Source: Kitasatospora kifunensis (GTDB lineage: Bacteria; Actinomycetota; Actinomycetes; Streptomycetales; Streptomycetaceae). Taken from it: DNA of 64,000 nt. The DNA lies in NCBI RefSeq assembly GCF_014203855.1, contig NZ_JACHJV010000001.1, positions 4,216,001 to 4,280,000 on the forward strand, in the 5' to 3' direction. The notes beneath the pieces were generated by a model. The model was not told the origin of the DNA. It worked only from the letters and a program-made list of their open reading frames with translations, and searched no databases. Position numbers and translations under genes: made by a program. Positions 32,921 to 41,073 of this stretch are shown here, in pieces. The stretch's first letter is position 1; each line of letters begins with the position of its first letter.

Positions 32921-34114
32921 ATGGATGCCCCCCGCGAAACCGCCCACCGCACCCTCGCCGGGGCGACCCCGCTGCTGAAGAAGACGCCCCAGGCCGAGCC
33001 TCCACCGGACCCGGCCACCGAAACGTTGCCGGTCCCCGCGCCGTCCGCCCCCTCCGCGCCACAGTTCGCGGACACCCGCGCGGAGATCGCCGCCCGCCGC
33101 CCCCCGAAGGCGGACCCGGAGCTGCGTGAACGGGAGGCGCTCGCGCTGCCCGGCTGGGTGGCCCTGTCCGCGTTGCTGCTCGCGCTCACCTCGATCGCCC
33201 TGGTGTTGGCGCAGGTCGGGTTGATCCCGCAGTTCGCCGACGTGTTGCCCGACCTGCGCAGCGATGCCGTCCGGGCGACCGGCGGGCCGGTGGTGACCGG
33301 TTGGGCGCTGACGGCGGTGACGGCCGGCTGCGCGGTCGCGCTGGTGGCACTGGCGGGGTTGTTGGTCAATGCGGGTGGCGAGACCAGGGTGGTCAGCCGC
33401 TGGGGCCGGTACCAGGGGACGGTGCGCCGCACCGGACTGCTCTGGGTCAACCCGTCGCTGCGTCGCCGCCGGGTGGACGTCCGGCTGCGGCACTGGCGCA
33501 GCGAGGCGGTCCAGGTGACGGACCGGACGGGCACCCCGATCGTGGTCCGGCTGCTGGTGGTCTGGCGGATCAAGGACACGGCGCGCGCGGTGTTCGCGAT
33601 CGGTGACCACGAGGCGTACCTGCGCGAGCAGATTCACGCCGTGCTCACCCGAACCGCGAGCACGCTGCCCTGCGACAGCAACGCGGGCCCTGGACCGGCG
33701 CTGCGTGACGGGCAGTGGTTCGCCGACGAGCTGACCCGCTCGCTGGTCGCCGAGGCCGTGCCGGCCGGGCTCGAGGTGTTCTCGGTGTCGCCGCTCGCCC
33801 TGGACTACGCGCCGGAGGTGGCCGACTCGATGCGTCGGCGTCGGCTGGCCGACCTCGATGCGGGGTTGCGCACCGTGCTGGTGGACGACGCGGTGGAGGC
33901 GGCGGCCCTCGCGGTGCGGCGCCTGGAGCGGGCCACCACGCATGAGTTGGACGTGGCGGCGCGCAGCGCGCTGATGGAGCAGCTCCTGGTGGCGTTCGTC
34001 GCGCCGGCCGGGGTGCCGAGTGCGCTGCCGGCCACGGTCCCGGCACCGGCAGTGGCCGGTGCCAACGCGTTGCGGAAGAGCGGTAAGGCCGGTACGGAAG
34101 GGAATCGAGTATGA
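32921..34114 (+). CDS. SPFH/Band 7 (stomatin/prohibitin-like) membrane protein
   Basis: A 397-residue protein: Pro/Ala-rich cytoplasmic start (1-70), two membrane helices (about 78-100 WVALSALLLALTSIALVL and 125-150 ALTAVTAGCAVALVALAGLL), then an SPFH domain (about 150-300) with ETRVVSRWGRYQGTVRRTG and the VQVTDRTGTPIVV strand pair. A helical C-terminal part follows (DLDAGLRTVLVDDAVEAAALAVRRLE). SPFH proteins oligomerise and organise membrane microdomains. GAGGAA precedes ATG 32921. It overlaps the NlpC/P60 gene by four bases, implying coupled translation and perhaps joint action at the envelope. Confidence 0.93.
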   Translation: MDAPRETAHRTLAGATPLLKKTPQAEPPPDPATETLPVPAPSAPSAPQFADTRAEIAARRPPKADPELREREALALPGWVALSALLLALTSIALVLAQVGLIPQFADVLPDLRSDAVRATGGPVVTGWALTAVTAGCAVALVALAGLLVNAGGETRVVSRWGRYQGTVRRTGLLWVNPSLRRRRVDVRLRHWRSEAVQVTDRTGTPIVVRLLVVWRIKDTARAVFAIGDHEAYLREQIHAVLTRTASTLPCDSNAGPGPALRDGQWFADELTRSLVAEAVPAGLEVFSVSPLALDYAPEVADSMRRRRLADLDAGLRTVLVDDAVEAAALAVRRLERATTHELDVAARSALMEQLLVAFVAPAGVPSALPATVPAPAVAGANALRKSGKAGTEGNRV

Positions 34115-35043
34115 GGATAGCCACCGGTCCCGCCCTGATCGGCTTCGACGAGCAAGCCGGCGATCAGGTGCAGCCGCAGGACTGCGGTTGCCCGCACTGC
34201 ACGGCCCGCGCCAGTTGGCAGGAGCAGCTGCGTCATGGCCGAGCCACCGCCCGGACGGGCCTAATACCGCAGCTGAACCTCACGGTCCGAGGGGCCTGCC
34301 TGGCCACCACGGTCCTGGCGGGGGCCGGCGTGCTCGGCCTCGGCCTGGGCACGGGGACGGCCAATGCCGAACCGGCGCCGAGCGGTCAGGGGTGGGACGG
34401 TTCGAGGTACTGGTTCAAGAACGCGGCGGGGGAGTGGCGGTACACGAGTCATTACGACGTGTACCTGAGTCGCACCGGGGGTGGTGGTGGCGGCGGTGGG
34501 AAGAGCGCGGAGACCGCTGATGCGGATGCCGATGGGATGCGGCAGGGGTGGGACGGTTCGAGGTACTGGTTCAAGAACGCGGCGGGGGAGTGGCGGTACA
34601 CGAGTCACTACGACGTCTACCTGAGCCGCACCAGCGGGAGGACCCCCGCCGCCCGGCCCAGCAGTGGCAGCAGCACCAACAGCACCGAGTCCGCCGTCGC
34701 CTACGCGCTCGCCCAGCTCGGCAAGCCGTACGTCTGGGGTGGCAACGGCCCGGGCGGCTACGACTGCTCGGGGCTGGTGCAGCAGGCGTACCGCCGCGCC
34801 GGGATAGATCTGCCCCGGGTGGCCGACGACCAGTACGCGGCCACCAGCCCGGTCAGCTCCGACCAGCTGCGCCGTGGTGACCTGATCTTCTGGTCGGACA
34901 GCGGACGCCCCTCCGGCATCCACCACGTGGCGATCTATCTGGGAGACGGCCGGTACGTCGAGGCCCCGCGCCCTGGCAAGGCCGTGCGCGTCTCGACCCT
35001 CAACTCCGCCTACTACCCGACCCAGCTGGGCCGCCCGTCCTGA
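34111..35043 (+). CDS. NlpC/P60 cell-wall hydrolase with duplicated 30-residue repeat
   Basis: A 310-residue exported endopeptidase expected to cut peptidoglycan stem peptides. A long N-terminal region (1-50, with the CGCPHC cluster) precedes an internal export helix (about 65-86, ending in TANAEP). Two nearly identical 30-residue repeats (GWDGSRYWFKNAAGEWRYTS...) follow. After a Ser/Thr linker the NlpC/P60 domain has catalytic Cys in YDCSGLVQQAY (~219) and His in GIHHVAIYLGDG (~272). The start ATG overlaps the SPFH stop (ATGA). The unusually long cytoplasmic segment before the export helix is odd for a wall hydrolase. The terminator at 35052-35094 closes the unit. Confidence 0.92.
   Translation: MRIATGPALIGFDEQAGDQVQPQDCGCPHCTARASWQEQLRHGRATARTGLIPQLNLTVRGACLATTVLAGAGVLGLGLGTGTANAEPAPSGQGWDGSRYWFKNAAGEWRYTSHYDVYLSRTGGGGGGGGKSAETADADADGMRQGWDGSRYWFKNAAGEWRYTSHYDVYLSRTSGRTPAARPSSGSSTNSTESAVAYALAQLGKPYVWGGNGPGGYDCSGLVQQAYRRAGIDLPRVADDQYAATSPVSSDQLRRGDLIFWSDSGRPSGIHHVAIYLGDGRYVEAPRPGKAVRVSTLNSAYYPTQLGRPS
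34387..34632 (+). repeat. Two 90-bp direct repeats in the NlpC/P60 gene
   Basis: Copy 1 is 34387-34476 and copy 2 is 34543-34632. They differ at three bases, all synonymous, and the offset of 156 bases keeps the frame. The encoded unit is aromatic-rich (W, Y, W, Y, Y). Near-identity at DNA level points to recent duplication or gene conversion. Confidence 0.92.
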
Positions 35044-35051
35044 CCGGGCAG

Positions 35052-35094
35052 TGCCTCCCCTGTTGTCCACAGGCTGTGGACAACAGGGGAGGCA
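35052..35094. terminator. Bidirectional terminator between NlpC/P60 and aldo/keto reductase genes
   Basis: Twenty-base arms 35052-35071 and 35075-35094 are perfectly complementary around GGC. It lies between a plus-strand and a minus-strand stop codon and should serve both. Confidence 0.88.
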
Positions 35095-35099
35095 TCCGC

Positions 35100-36065
35100 T
35101 CAGGCCGAGGCCGTGTCCAGCAGCGCCAGCTCGTCCGCGGTGAGCCGCAGGGTGGTGGCGGCCAGCAGCGGGGCGAGCTGCTCGACGGTGCGGGCGCTGG
35201 CGATGGGCGCGGCGACCGTGGGCTGGGCGATCAGCCAGGCGAGTGCGATGGTGGCGGGCTCCACCTGGTGGGCGGCGGCGACGGTGTCCAGGGCCGTGAG
35301 CACCCGCAGGGCGCGCGGGTCGTCCAGGTAGCGGGCCGCGCCCTCGGCACGGGCGCTGGCCACACTCGGACCGCCCGGGCGGTACTTGCCGGTGAGGAAC
35401 CCGGCGGCAAGCGCGAAGTAGGGGATCGCGGAGAGCCCGTGCTCGGCCACCACAGCGGCCAGTTCGCCCTCGTAGGTGCCGCGGGAGACCAGGTTGTAGT
35501 GCGGCTGGATCGCGACGTACTTGGCCAGGCCCTGCTGGTCGGAGAAGGCGAGCGAGGCGGCCAGCCGCTCGGCGCTGAGGTTGGAGGCCGCGATCTGGCG
35601 GACCTTGCCCTCGCGCACCAACTCGTCCAGGGTGCCGATGATCTCGGCGACGGGGGTCTCGAGATCGTCGCGGTGGGTGTAGAGCAGGTCGATCCGCTCG
35701 ATCCCGAGCCGGCGCAGCGAGGCCTCGGTGGCCGAGCGGATGTTCGCGGCGCTCAGCCCTTGTGCTTCGGGGTGCTGGCCGACCTTGGTGGCCACCACGA
35801 TCTGCTCCCGGTTACCGCGCGAGCGCAGCCAGTTGCCGAGGATGGTCTCGGACTCGCCGCCCTGGTTGCCCGGGGCCCACGCCGAGTAGACGTCGGCGGT
35901 GTCGACGAAGTCGCCACCGGCGGCCGCGTAGGCGTCCAGGACGGCGAAGGACTGGGCCTCGTCGGCGGTCCAGCCGAAGACGTTCCCGCCGAGCGAGAAC
36001 GGGAAGACGGTCAGCTCGGAGCGGCCGAGCGGGACGGCGGCGGGTACCTGCTGGATGTCGGTCAT
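35100..36065 (-). CDS. Aldo/keto reductase
   Basis: A 321-residue (alpha/beta)8 NADPH-dependent reductase. It begins VPLGRSELTVFPFSLGGNVFGW, with the catalytic Asp/Tyr in GGDFVDTADVYSAW (~50), Lys in VVATKVGQH (~86) and His in DLLYTHRDD (~121). The C-terminal cofactor region PTVAAPIASARTVEQL is typical. The physiological substrate is unknown. ATG 36065 fits the family N-terminus; ATG 36098 is in frame and would add 11 residues. Neither has a good ribosome site. The gene is single and ends at the terminator shared with the NlpC/P60 gene. Confidence 0.92.
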   Translation of the reverse strand: MTDIQQVPAAVPLGRSELTVFPFSLGGNVFGWTADEAQSFAVLDAYAAAGGDFVDTADVYSAWAPGNQGGESETILGNWLRSRGNREQIVVATKVGQHPEAQGLSAANIRSATEASLRRLGIERIDLLYTHRDDLETPVAEIIGTLDELVREGKVRQIAASNLSAERLAASLAFSDQQGLAKYVAIQPHYNLVSRGTYEGELAAVVAEHGLSAIPYFALAAGFLTGKYRPGGPSVASARAEGAARYLDDPRALRVLTALDTVAAAHQVEPATIALAWLIAQPTVAAPIASARTVEQLAPLLAATTLRLTADELALLDTASA

Positions 36066-36180
36066 GTCTGTGGACAACGAGTGGTGGAGGTCGGCCATTC
36101 CGGGGTGAGCGGCGCGCCGGTCGGGTGACGCGCTCCGCCTCGGGAGGGAGCCGGACTGTCCTGGGTGGTGCCGGATTGGT

Positions 36181-36186
36181 TAGAGT
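36181..36186 (+). promoter_or_regulatory. Candidate -10 element giving a leaderless transcript
   Basis: TAGAGT (36181-36186) fits TANNNT and ends eight bases before the ATG of the small membrane protein at 36195, so transcription could start on the start codon. No ribosome site precedes that ATG, which supports leaderless translation. Confidence 0.4.
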
Positions 36187-36194
36187 CACATGCC

Positions 36195-36383
36195 ATGGCT
36201 GAGAACTATGAAGACCCTGCCGGCAGCACCCAGATGTTCCGGGCCTTTGTGGAGACGCCGGCGGCCCAGGCCCCCAGCAACGTCTCCGAGCACCGCAGCG
36301 GCGGTGGCCGCGGCGGCCTGATCGTGGGAGCGATCGTCGCGGTCGTGGTGGTTGTCGCGGTGGTCTGGCTCGCCGTCAAGTAA
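36195..36383 (+). CDS. Small single-pass membrane protein
   Basis: 62 residues. The hydrophilic N-terminal half (MAENYEDPAGSTQMFRAF...) ends in an SGGGRGG hinge, followed by one C-terminal helix rich in Val and Ala (LIVGAIVAVVVVVAVVWLAV). The topology is probably N-in with a C-terminal anchor. No family recognised. ATG 36195 is preferred over an in-frame upstream start at 36165, because the -10 element TAGAGT lies between them. Divergent from the aldo/keto reductase and convergent with the exopolysaccharide operon. Confidence 0.75.
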   Translation: MAENYEDPAGSTQMFRAFVETPAAQAPSNVSEHRSGGGRGGLIVGAIVAVVVVVAVVWLAVK

Positions 36384-36427
36384 GCGGCCGACCCTGGCAG
36401 CTCAGGGCGTGTGGCGCGGATCAGCCG

Positions 36428-37429
36428 TCAGCACGGCTCGCGCCACGCGTCCAGCTCCAGGTGCTTCTCCATCGAGCTGAACCCGAGCTTCTTGGACTGC
36501 GGGCAGAACTGACTGGTCGGCACGGTGTACTCGACGTGCAGCACCGCCTTGCCCTGCTGGATGAAGGGCGTCAGCTCGTCGCACTCCTGGTACTGCGCAC
36601 ACTGCTCGTCGATGGCGAAGTCGAAGAAGTCGACGAGCTGCGGCACCTGGTCGACGTCGTTCTTCAGCGCCACGCCGAGGCCGAGGTCGTGGGCGAGTTG
36701 GGCGACCATCTTGTTGTAGGCGATCTGCTCGTCGGCGGTGAGCGGGAACCCGGAGTTGTTGGCGTAGGCGTCCAGCAGGTCGGGTTCGATCGCGTCGAAG
36801 CCCTTGTCCTTGCACATCTGGAAGCGCTGGGCGAGCAGGGGGCGCAGGACGTCGAGTTGCCGGATGTCGAACCAGTTCTCGCCCTTCCAGCCGTCCCCCG
36901 AGCCGCGTACGGAGTTGGGGAAGGCGGCGGCGTCGGGGCGGAAGCTCTCCCAGGCGCCGGCGTTGACGTAGCAGATCACCTTGCGGCCCTTGGCGTGCAG
37001 CGAGGCGACCACCGAGGCGTCGTTCTCGAAGCCGTCGATGTCGTAGACCGGTGCGTCGACGGACTGGTCGACGGTGCCGCTGAGTTGCCACTGCCAGGGC
37101 GTGCCGGGGGTGGGATGCCAGTAGGCCTGCTTCGCGGCGCCGGGGGAGCCGGATGGCGTGGGGGAGCCGCTTCCTGACGGGGTGCCGACCCCGCCGGAGG
37201 CCGAGGGCGAGGGTGAACCCGAGGCCGACGGCGGGCCGGGGGCTGATCCGGAGGGCGACCCGGGCGCCGATGAACTCACTGATGCACTGGGTGAGTTGGC
37301 GACGGCGCTGGTCGGTCCCGGGGCCGGCTGGTCGGAGTCGTCCCCGCCGCCGTCGCTGGAGCAGGCGCTCACCAGCAGAGCGGTGGTCAGGGTCAGGGCG
37401 GCCAGCAGGGCGGTGGTGCGACGGGTCAC
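36428..37429 (-). CDS. GH114 family lipoprotein (endo-alpha-1,4-polygalactosaminidase)
   Basis: A 333-residue lipoprotein with lipobox LLVSAC (Cys ~22), a Ser/Gly/Pro linker (25-105) and a GH114 TIM-barrel (about 110-333). Diagnostic parts are WQWQLSGTVDQSVDAPVYDIDGF split as PWQWQLSGTVD and YDIDGFEND, KVICYVNAGAWESFRPD, the acidic IEPDLLDAYAN and the C-terminal LHVEYT. GH114 members, including the fungal Ega3, cleave alpha-1,4-linked galactosamine polymers. GTG 37429 overlaps the preceding stop (GTGA) with GGAG eight bases upstream; an in-frame GTG at 37438 is less likely. It is the last gene of the exopolysaccharide operon and would trim polymer at the cell surface. Confidence 0.92.
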   Translation of the reverse strand: MTRRTTALLAALTLTTALLVSACSSDGGGDDSDQPAPGPTSAVANSPSASVSSSAPGSPSGSAPGPPSASGSPSPSASGGVGTPSGSGSPTPSGSPGAAKQAYWHPTPGTPWQWQLSGTVDQSVDAPVYDIDGFENDASVVASLHAKGRKVICYVNAGAWESFRPDAAAFPNSVRGSGDGWKGENWFDIRQLDVLRPLLAQRFQMCKDKGFDAIEPDLLDAYANNSGFPLTADEQIAYNKMVAQLAHDLGLGVALKNDVDQVPQLVDFFDFAIDEQCAQYQECDELTPFIQQGKAVLHVEYTVPTSQFCPQSKKLGFSSMEKHLELDAWREPC

Positions 37430-38208
37430 AGCGGGCACTCCGTGAGCTTCGGTTTCGACAGTGGAGTGGCGGGGTTACCCGTGGCGGCGGGTGGATTGAT
37501 GGCGACGGGTGAGGCGGCTGCCGGCTCGGGGCCGGTACCGAGCCCGTGCGGCAGCGTGGCCCAGGGGTTGATGCCGCCCCCGGGCACCGTGCAGGCGACG
37601 CCGGCCCGGCGGGAGGCGATCAGCGCACCCGCCGCCCGGGCCTGCTCGGCGGGGACCTGGTAGACCAGGTGGCAGAACCGCTCGGCCGGGTGGTGGCCCG
37701 TCCAGAGCGGTAGTGCCAGCGCGTCGTACTCCGTCCAGCTTCCTTCGAAGGTGACCAGCAGGTCGCCCAACTCCGGTTCGGCGAAGGACGGTTCCGGGTG
37801 CGTCCCGTGGCCGAGGACGACGGTCGCGCAGCCGGCGGCGCGGGCCGCGGTGGTGAGTCTGCGGTAGTGCGCGAGGGCTGCCGGATGGGCGGCGGCCTGG
37901 TCGAAGTAGACCCCGGTGGTGCCGTACCACTGGCGGTAGAGGAGTAGTTCGGCCACCACCTCACCGTGCGTGCGCCGGCCGTAGTCGGTGTCCACGTAGC
38001 CGAGCAGCGGGATGCCGGCCTCGGTCAGCTCGGCCGCCGCCTGCTCGAAGGCGGGCTCGGGCGCGGGACCCGGCCCGTCCGCGATGTTGAGCACGACGGC
38101 TCGCACGGTGTCGGGACCGGCGGCCGCGACCGCCTGCCAGGCCGCTGGGTCCACTGAGGGGTGGACGTACAGCGGCACCAGCAGGCGGGCGGCGGAGGCG
38201 CTGATCAT
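37426..38208 (-). CDS. Spherulin-4 type protein (GH135-like)
   Basis: A 260-residue protein of the spherulation-specific family 4. It begins LLVPLYVHPSVDPAAWQAV and contains VVLNIADGPGP, GIPLLGYVDTDYGRR, TTGVYFDQAA and LLVTFEGSWTEY, the ordered motifs of this TIM-barrel family. The fungal member Sph3 (GH135) hydrolyses galactosaminogalactan and is needed for its synthesis. The acidic residues in GYVDTDY and YFDQ sit where the catalytic site is expected. No signal peptide is visible, so localisation is uncertain. It overlaps both neighbours by four bases (ATGA upstream, GTGA downstream), so the last three genes are translationally coupled. Confidence 0.9.
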   Translation of the reverse strand: MISASAARLLVPLYVHPSVDPAAWQAVAAAGPDTVRAVVLNIADGPGPAPEPAFEQAAAELTEAGIPLLGYVDTDYGRRTHGEVVAELLLYRQWYGTTGVYFDQAAAHPAALAHYRRLTTAARAAGCATVVLGHGTHPEPSFAEPELGDLLVTFEGSWTEYDALALPLWTGHHPAERFCHLVYQVPAEQARAAGALIASRRAGVACTVPGGGINPWATLPHGLGTGPEPAAASPVAINPPAATGNPATPLSKPKLTECPL

Positions 38209-39140
38209 CGAGTGCCGGCCACCAGCGGGTCGGCGTCACCGGGATCGGGTACCTGGGCCGGACCGTGTACGTCCGTCCACAGGTCGCGCAGGCTCTGGTC
38301 CAGCGGGATCCGCGGCCGCCAGGCCAGCGCCTGTTCGGCCGCCGTGATGTCGGCCTGGTGCCAGGAGACGGTGGCCGAACGGGCCGAGCCGGCCCCGCTC
38401 TCCTCGATCCGGCCGGTGAAGCCGGCCGCCGCGACCAGGCCCTCGGCGATCGCCCGCACCGGGCGGGCCCGGCCACCGGCGATGTTGAGGATCCGGGGCA
38501 GCGGTGCGGTGGTGAGCGCCGCGGCCACCACCGCGTCGGCGACATCGCGAGCGTCCACGAAGTCACGGTACGCGGACAGATCGCCGACCGTCACCACGCC
38601 ACCGGGGTTGGCGGCGAGTTCGGCGGCCAGCCGGCCGGGCAGTGAGGCGGCGGGGGAGCCGGGGCCGACCGGGTTGAAGACCCGCAGCACCACCGCGTCC
38701 AGCTTGGACTCGGTCACCGCCAGGGTGCCGGCCAGCTTGGTCACCCCGTAGATCCCGGTGGGGCGCGGCTGGTCCTGCTCGGTCAGCGAGCCGCCGTCCT
38801 GGCCGGGACCGTACTCGCCGCCCGACCCGAGGTGGATCAACCGGGTTGTAGGACAGGCGAGTTCGACCGCCTCGGCGAGCACCGCCGGACCGCGGGCGTT
38901 GACCTCGCTCTGGTGGCGGGCGCTGCCGGCCACCGCCCCGGCGCAGTTGACCACCAGGGCGGGGCTCAGTCGGGCCAGATCGGCGGCCAGCGACTTGACC
39001 TGACTTGTCGTCAGATCGAGCCGGAGGTCGTGGTCCGGTCGCCGTCCCGCGGTCGCCAGCTCGGCCGCGGGCAGCGCCCGCAGCGCGGTGGCGATGTGCC
39101 GACCGAGGAAGCCGTCGGCGCCGAGCAGCAGGATCCTCAC
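38205..39140 (-). CDS. SDR-family NAD(P)-dependent sugar epimerase/reductase
   Basis: A 311-residue extended short-chain dehydrogenase. The nucleotide site is LLLGADGFLGRHI (GxDGFxG), and the active site shows LGSGGEYGPG and YGVTKLAG (YxxxK, ~134-138). The family includes NDP-sugar 4-epimerases, 4-reductases and RmlD-like enzymes; the substrate cannot be read from sequence. The start is GTG 39140, overlapping the nucleotidyltransferase stop by four bases. In the operon it is the third sugar-nucleotide enzyme and could finish the precursor used by the PelF-type transferase. Confidence 0.9.
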   Translation of the reverse strand: MRILLLGADGFLGRHIATALRALPAAELATAGRRPDHDLRLDLTTSQVKSLAADLARLSPALVVNCAGAVAGSARHQSEVNARGPAVLAEAVELACPTTRLIHLGSGGEYGPGQDGGSLTEQDQPRPTGIYGVTKLAGTLAVTESKLDAVVLRVFNPVGPGSPAASLPGRLAAELAANPGGVVTVGDLSAYRDFVDARDVADAVVAAALTTAPLPRILNIAGGRARPVRAIAEGLVAAAGFTGRIEESGAGSARSATVSWHQADITAAEQALAWRPRIPLDQSLRDLWTDVHGPAQVPDPGDADPLVAGTR

Positions 39141-39967
39141 GCGGCCCGCCCTTCGGCGCCGACCCCGGCCGGTTCGGCCGCGGGCGCCGGTTCGATGCCG
39201 GGCGGCGACTGTACCGGGCGGCCGGGCAGCGCCTCGCCCAGCGCCCGCTCGGTGCGGTCGTCGCGCAGCAGCATCGAGCGGCGCGAGGCGAACTCCGCGT
39301 TCGCCCGGTCGTAGTCGTCGGGGCGGCCGATGTCCAGCCAGTAGCCGTTGAACTCGTAGGCGGCGGGCGGGGTCTGGGCGGCGAGCAGGTCGAGCACCAA
39401 CTCGTCGAAGCCGAGCGGGAGTCCGGGCGTGTAACTGGCCAGCGCGGCCCGCGAGACGCCGTAGACGCCCATCGAGACGCGGTAGTCCATGCTCGGCTTC
39501 TCGCGGAAGGCGGTGATGCTGCCGCGCTCGGTGGTCAGCACCCCGAAGTCGATCTTGACCTCACGGGCGTAGGTCGCGATGGTCAGCGGTGCGCCGGACT
39601 CCTCGTGGTGCGCCAGCACCCCGGCGAAGTCCAGGTCGGTGAGGATGTCGCCGTTCATCACCAGGAAGTTCTCCGGCAGCCGGTCGAGCATGGTGAGCAG
39701 CGGCCCCATGGTGCCCAGCGGGGTGTCCTCGACGGCGTAGCCGACCCGCAGGCCCCACTGCGAGCCGTTGCCGACGTAGGCGCGGATGATGTGGCCAAGG
39801 TGACCGATGGCGAGCGTCACCGTCTTGAAGCCCGCGGCGGCCAGCTGCCGCATCACGATCTCCAGAATGGCGTGCTGGTCGCCGATCGGGACCAGCGGCT
39901 TGGGCAGGGCGGTGGTGTAGGGCCGAAGCCGAACGCCCTTGCCCCCGGCCAGAATCACTGCGTGCAT
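39137..39967 (-). CDS. Sugar-phosphate nucleotidyltransferase
   Basis: A 276-residue NTP_transferase protein that would couple a sugar-1-phosphate to a nucleotide. The signature MHAVILAGGKGVRLRPYT and PKPLVPIGD are at the N-terminus, and the metal-binding FLVMNGDIL is at ~100. The C-terminal ~45 residues are Ala/Pro-rich and probably disordered. It belongs to the glucose-1-phosphate cytidylyl-/thymidylyl- and mannose-1-phosphate guanylyltransferase group; the nucleotide is not deducible. GGGGGAG precedes ATG 39967. It lies between two SDR genes, which suggests the three make one NDP-sugar. Confidence 0.93.
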   Translation of the reverse strand: MHAVILAGGKGVRLRPYTTALPKPLVPIGDQHAILEIVMRQLAAAGFKTVTLAIGHLGHIIRAYVGNGSQWGLRVGYAVEDTPLGTMGPLLTMLDRLPENFLVMNGDILTDLDFAGVLAHHEESGAPLTIATYAREVKIDFGVLTTERGSITAFREKPSMDYRVSMGVYGVSRAALASYTPGLPLGFDELVLDLLAAQTPPAAYEFNGYWLDIGRPDDYDRANAEFASRRSMLLRDDRTERALGEALPGRPVQSPPGIEPAPAAEPAGVGAEGRAA

Positions 39968-40026
39968 GGTGGTCTCCCCCAGGAAGTCGAGGTGGACGTG
40001 CTCAGACGGAGTAGACGTGGACGGGC

Positions 40027-41019
40027 TCAGACGTTGTAGATGTCGGTCTTGTAGCGGGCCAGGTTGGCCGGGTCGCGGAAGAACGCGATGGTCTTCTCCA
40101 GCCCCGCCTGCAGCGAGTGCGCGGGCGCCCAGTCGGTGGCGGCGCGCAGCCGGCTCGCGTCGGCGACCAGGCGCATCACCTCGGAGTTGGCCGGCCGCAG
40201 CCGCTGGGTGTCCTCCCGGACCGTCAGGTCGACCTCCATCAGCTTGCCGACCAGGGTGACCAGGTCGCCGACCGAGATCTCGCCGCCGGTACCGGCGTTG
40301 AAGGTGCGCCCGACCACGGCCTCGGCCGGCGCGGTGGCCACCGCGTAGAACGCGGCGGCGGTGTCCTTGACGAACAGGAAGTCGCGGGTGGGACGCAGGT
40401 CGCCCAGGGTGATCTCGCGGGCCCCTGCGGCGATCTGGGCGATCACGGTGGGGATCACCGCCCGCATCGACTGGCGCGGCCCGAAGGTGTTGAACGGCCG
40501 CAGGACGACCACCTGGGTGTCGAAGCTGGAGTGGTAGGCGTCCGCCAGCCGGTCGCCGCCCGCCTTGGAGGCCGAGTACGGGGACTGGGTGTTGATCGGG
40601 TGGTCCTCGGTGATCGGTACGGTCTGCGCGGTGCCGTAGGTCTCGCTGGTGGAGGTGTGCACCATCCGCGGGATGTCCAGGTGGCGCACCGCCTCCAGCA
40701 CGTTGAGGGTGCCGTTGACGTTGGTGTCGATGTAGGAGTGCGGTGCCCGGTAGGAGTACGGGATCGCGATCAGCGCGGCCAGGTGGTAGACCGCCTCGGT
40801 GCCCTTGACCAGGCCGGTCACCGAGCCGGGGTCGCGGACGTCACCGAGCACGATCTCCACGCAGGAGAGGACGTCCTTGTCCAGAGTCTCCAACCAGCCG
40901 TAGGAGGAGAAGGAGTTGTACTGGACCATGGCTTTCACCCGGTGCCCGTGGGCGACCAGGTGCTCGACCAGGTGCGAGCCGATGAAGCCCTCGGCCCCAG
41001 TGACTGCGACAGTGCTCAT
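40027..41019 (-). CDS. NDP-sugar 4,6-dehydratase, LegB-like SDR
   Basis: A 330-residue extended SDR. VTGAEGFIGSHLVEHL binds the cofactor; TSTSETYG and YSASKAGGD hold the catalytic Ser/Thr and YxxxK. The segment VQYNSFSSYGWLE is characteristic of LegB-type enzymes, which convert an NDP-N-acetylglucosamine to the 4-keto-6-deoxy sugar. The assignment to dehydratase rather than epimerase rests on that motif and on the FGPRQSMRAVIPTVI block. Together with the next two genes it would make a 6-deoxy (amino) sugar nucleotide. ATG 41019 has GAAGG upstream at long spacing. Confidence 0.9.
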   Translation of the reverse strand: MSTVAVTGAEGFIGSHLVEHLVAHGHRVKAMVQYNSFSSYGWLETLDKDVLSCVEIVLGDVRDPGSVTGLVKGTEAVYHLAALIAIPYSYRAPHSYIDTNVNGTLNVLEAVRHLDIPRMVHTSTSETYGTAQTVPITEDHPINTQSPYSASKAGGDRLADAYHSSFDTQVVVLRPFNTFGPRQSMRAVIPTVIAQIAAGAREITLGDLRPTRDFLFVKDTAAAFYAVATAPAEAVVGRTFNAGTGGEISVGDLVTLVGKLMEVDLTVREDTQRLRPANSEVMRLVADASRLRAATDWAPAHSLQAGLEKTIAFFRDPANLARYKTDIYNV

Positions 41020-41073
41020 CTCGGTGAACTGCCTTCTCTGTGTGGTGGGATGACGCGGGAGCGGTGCTGGGTT

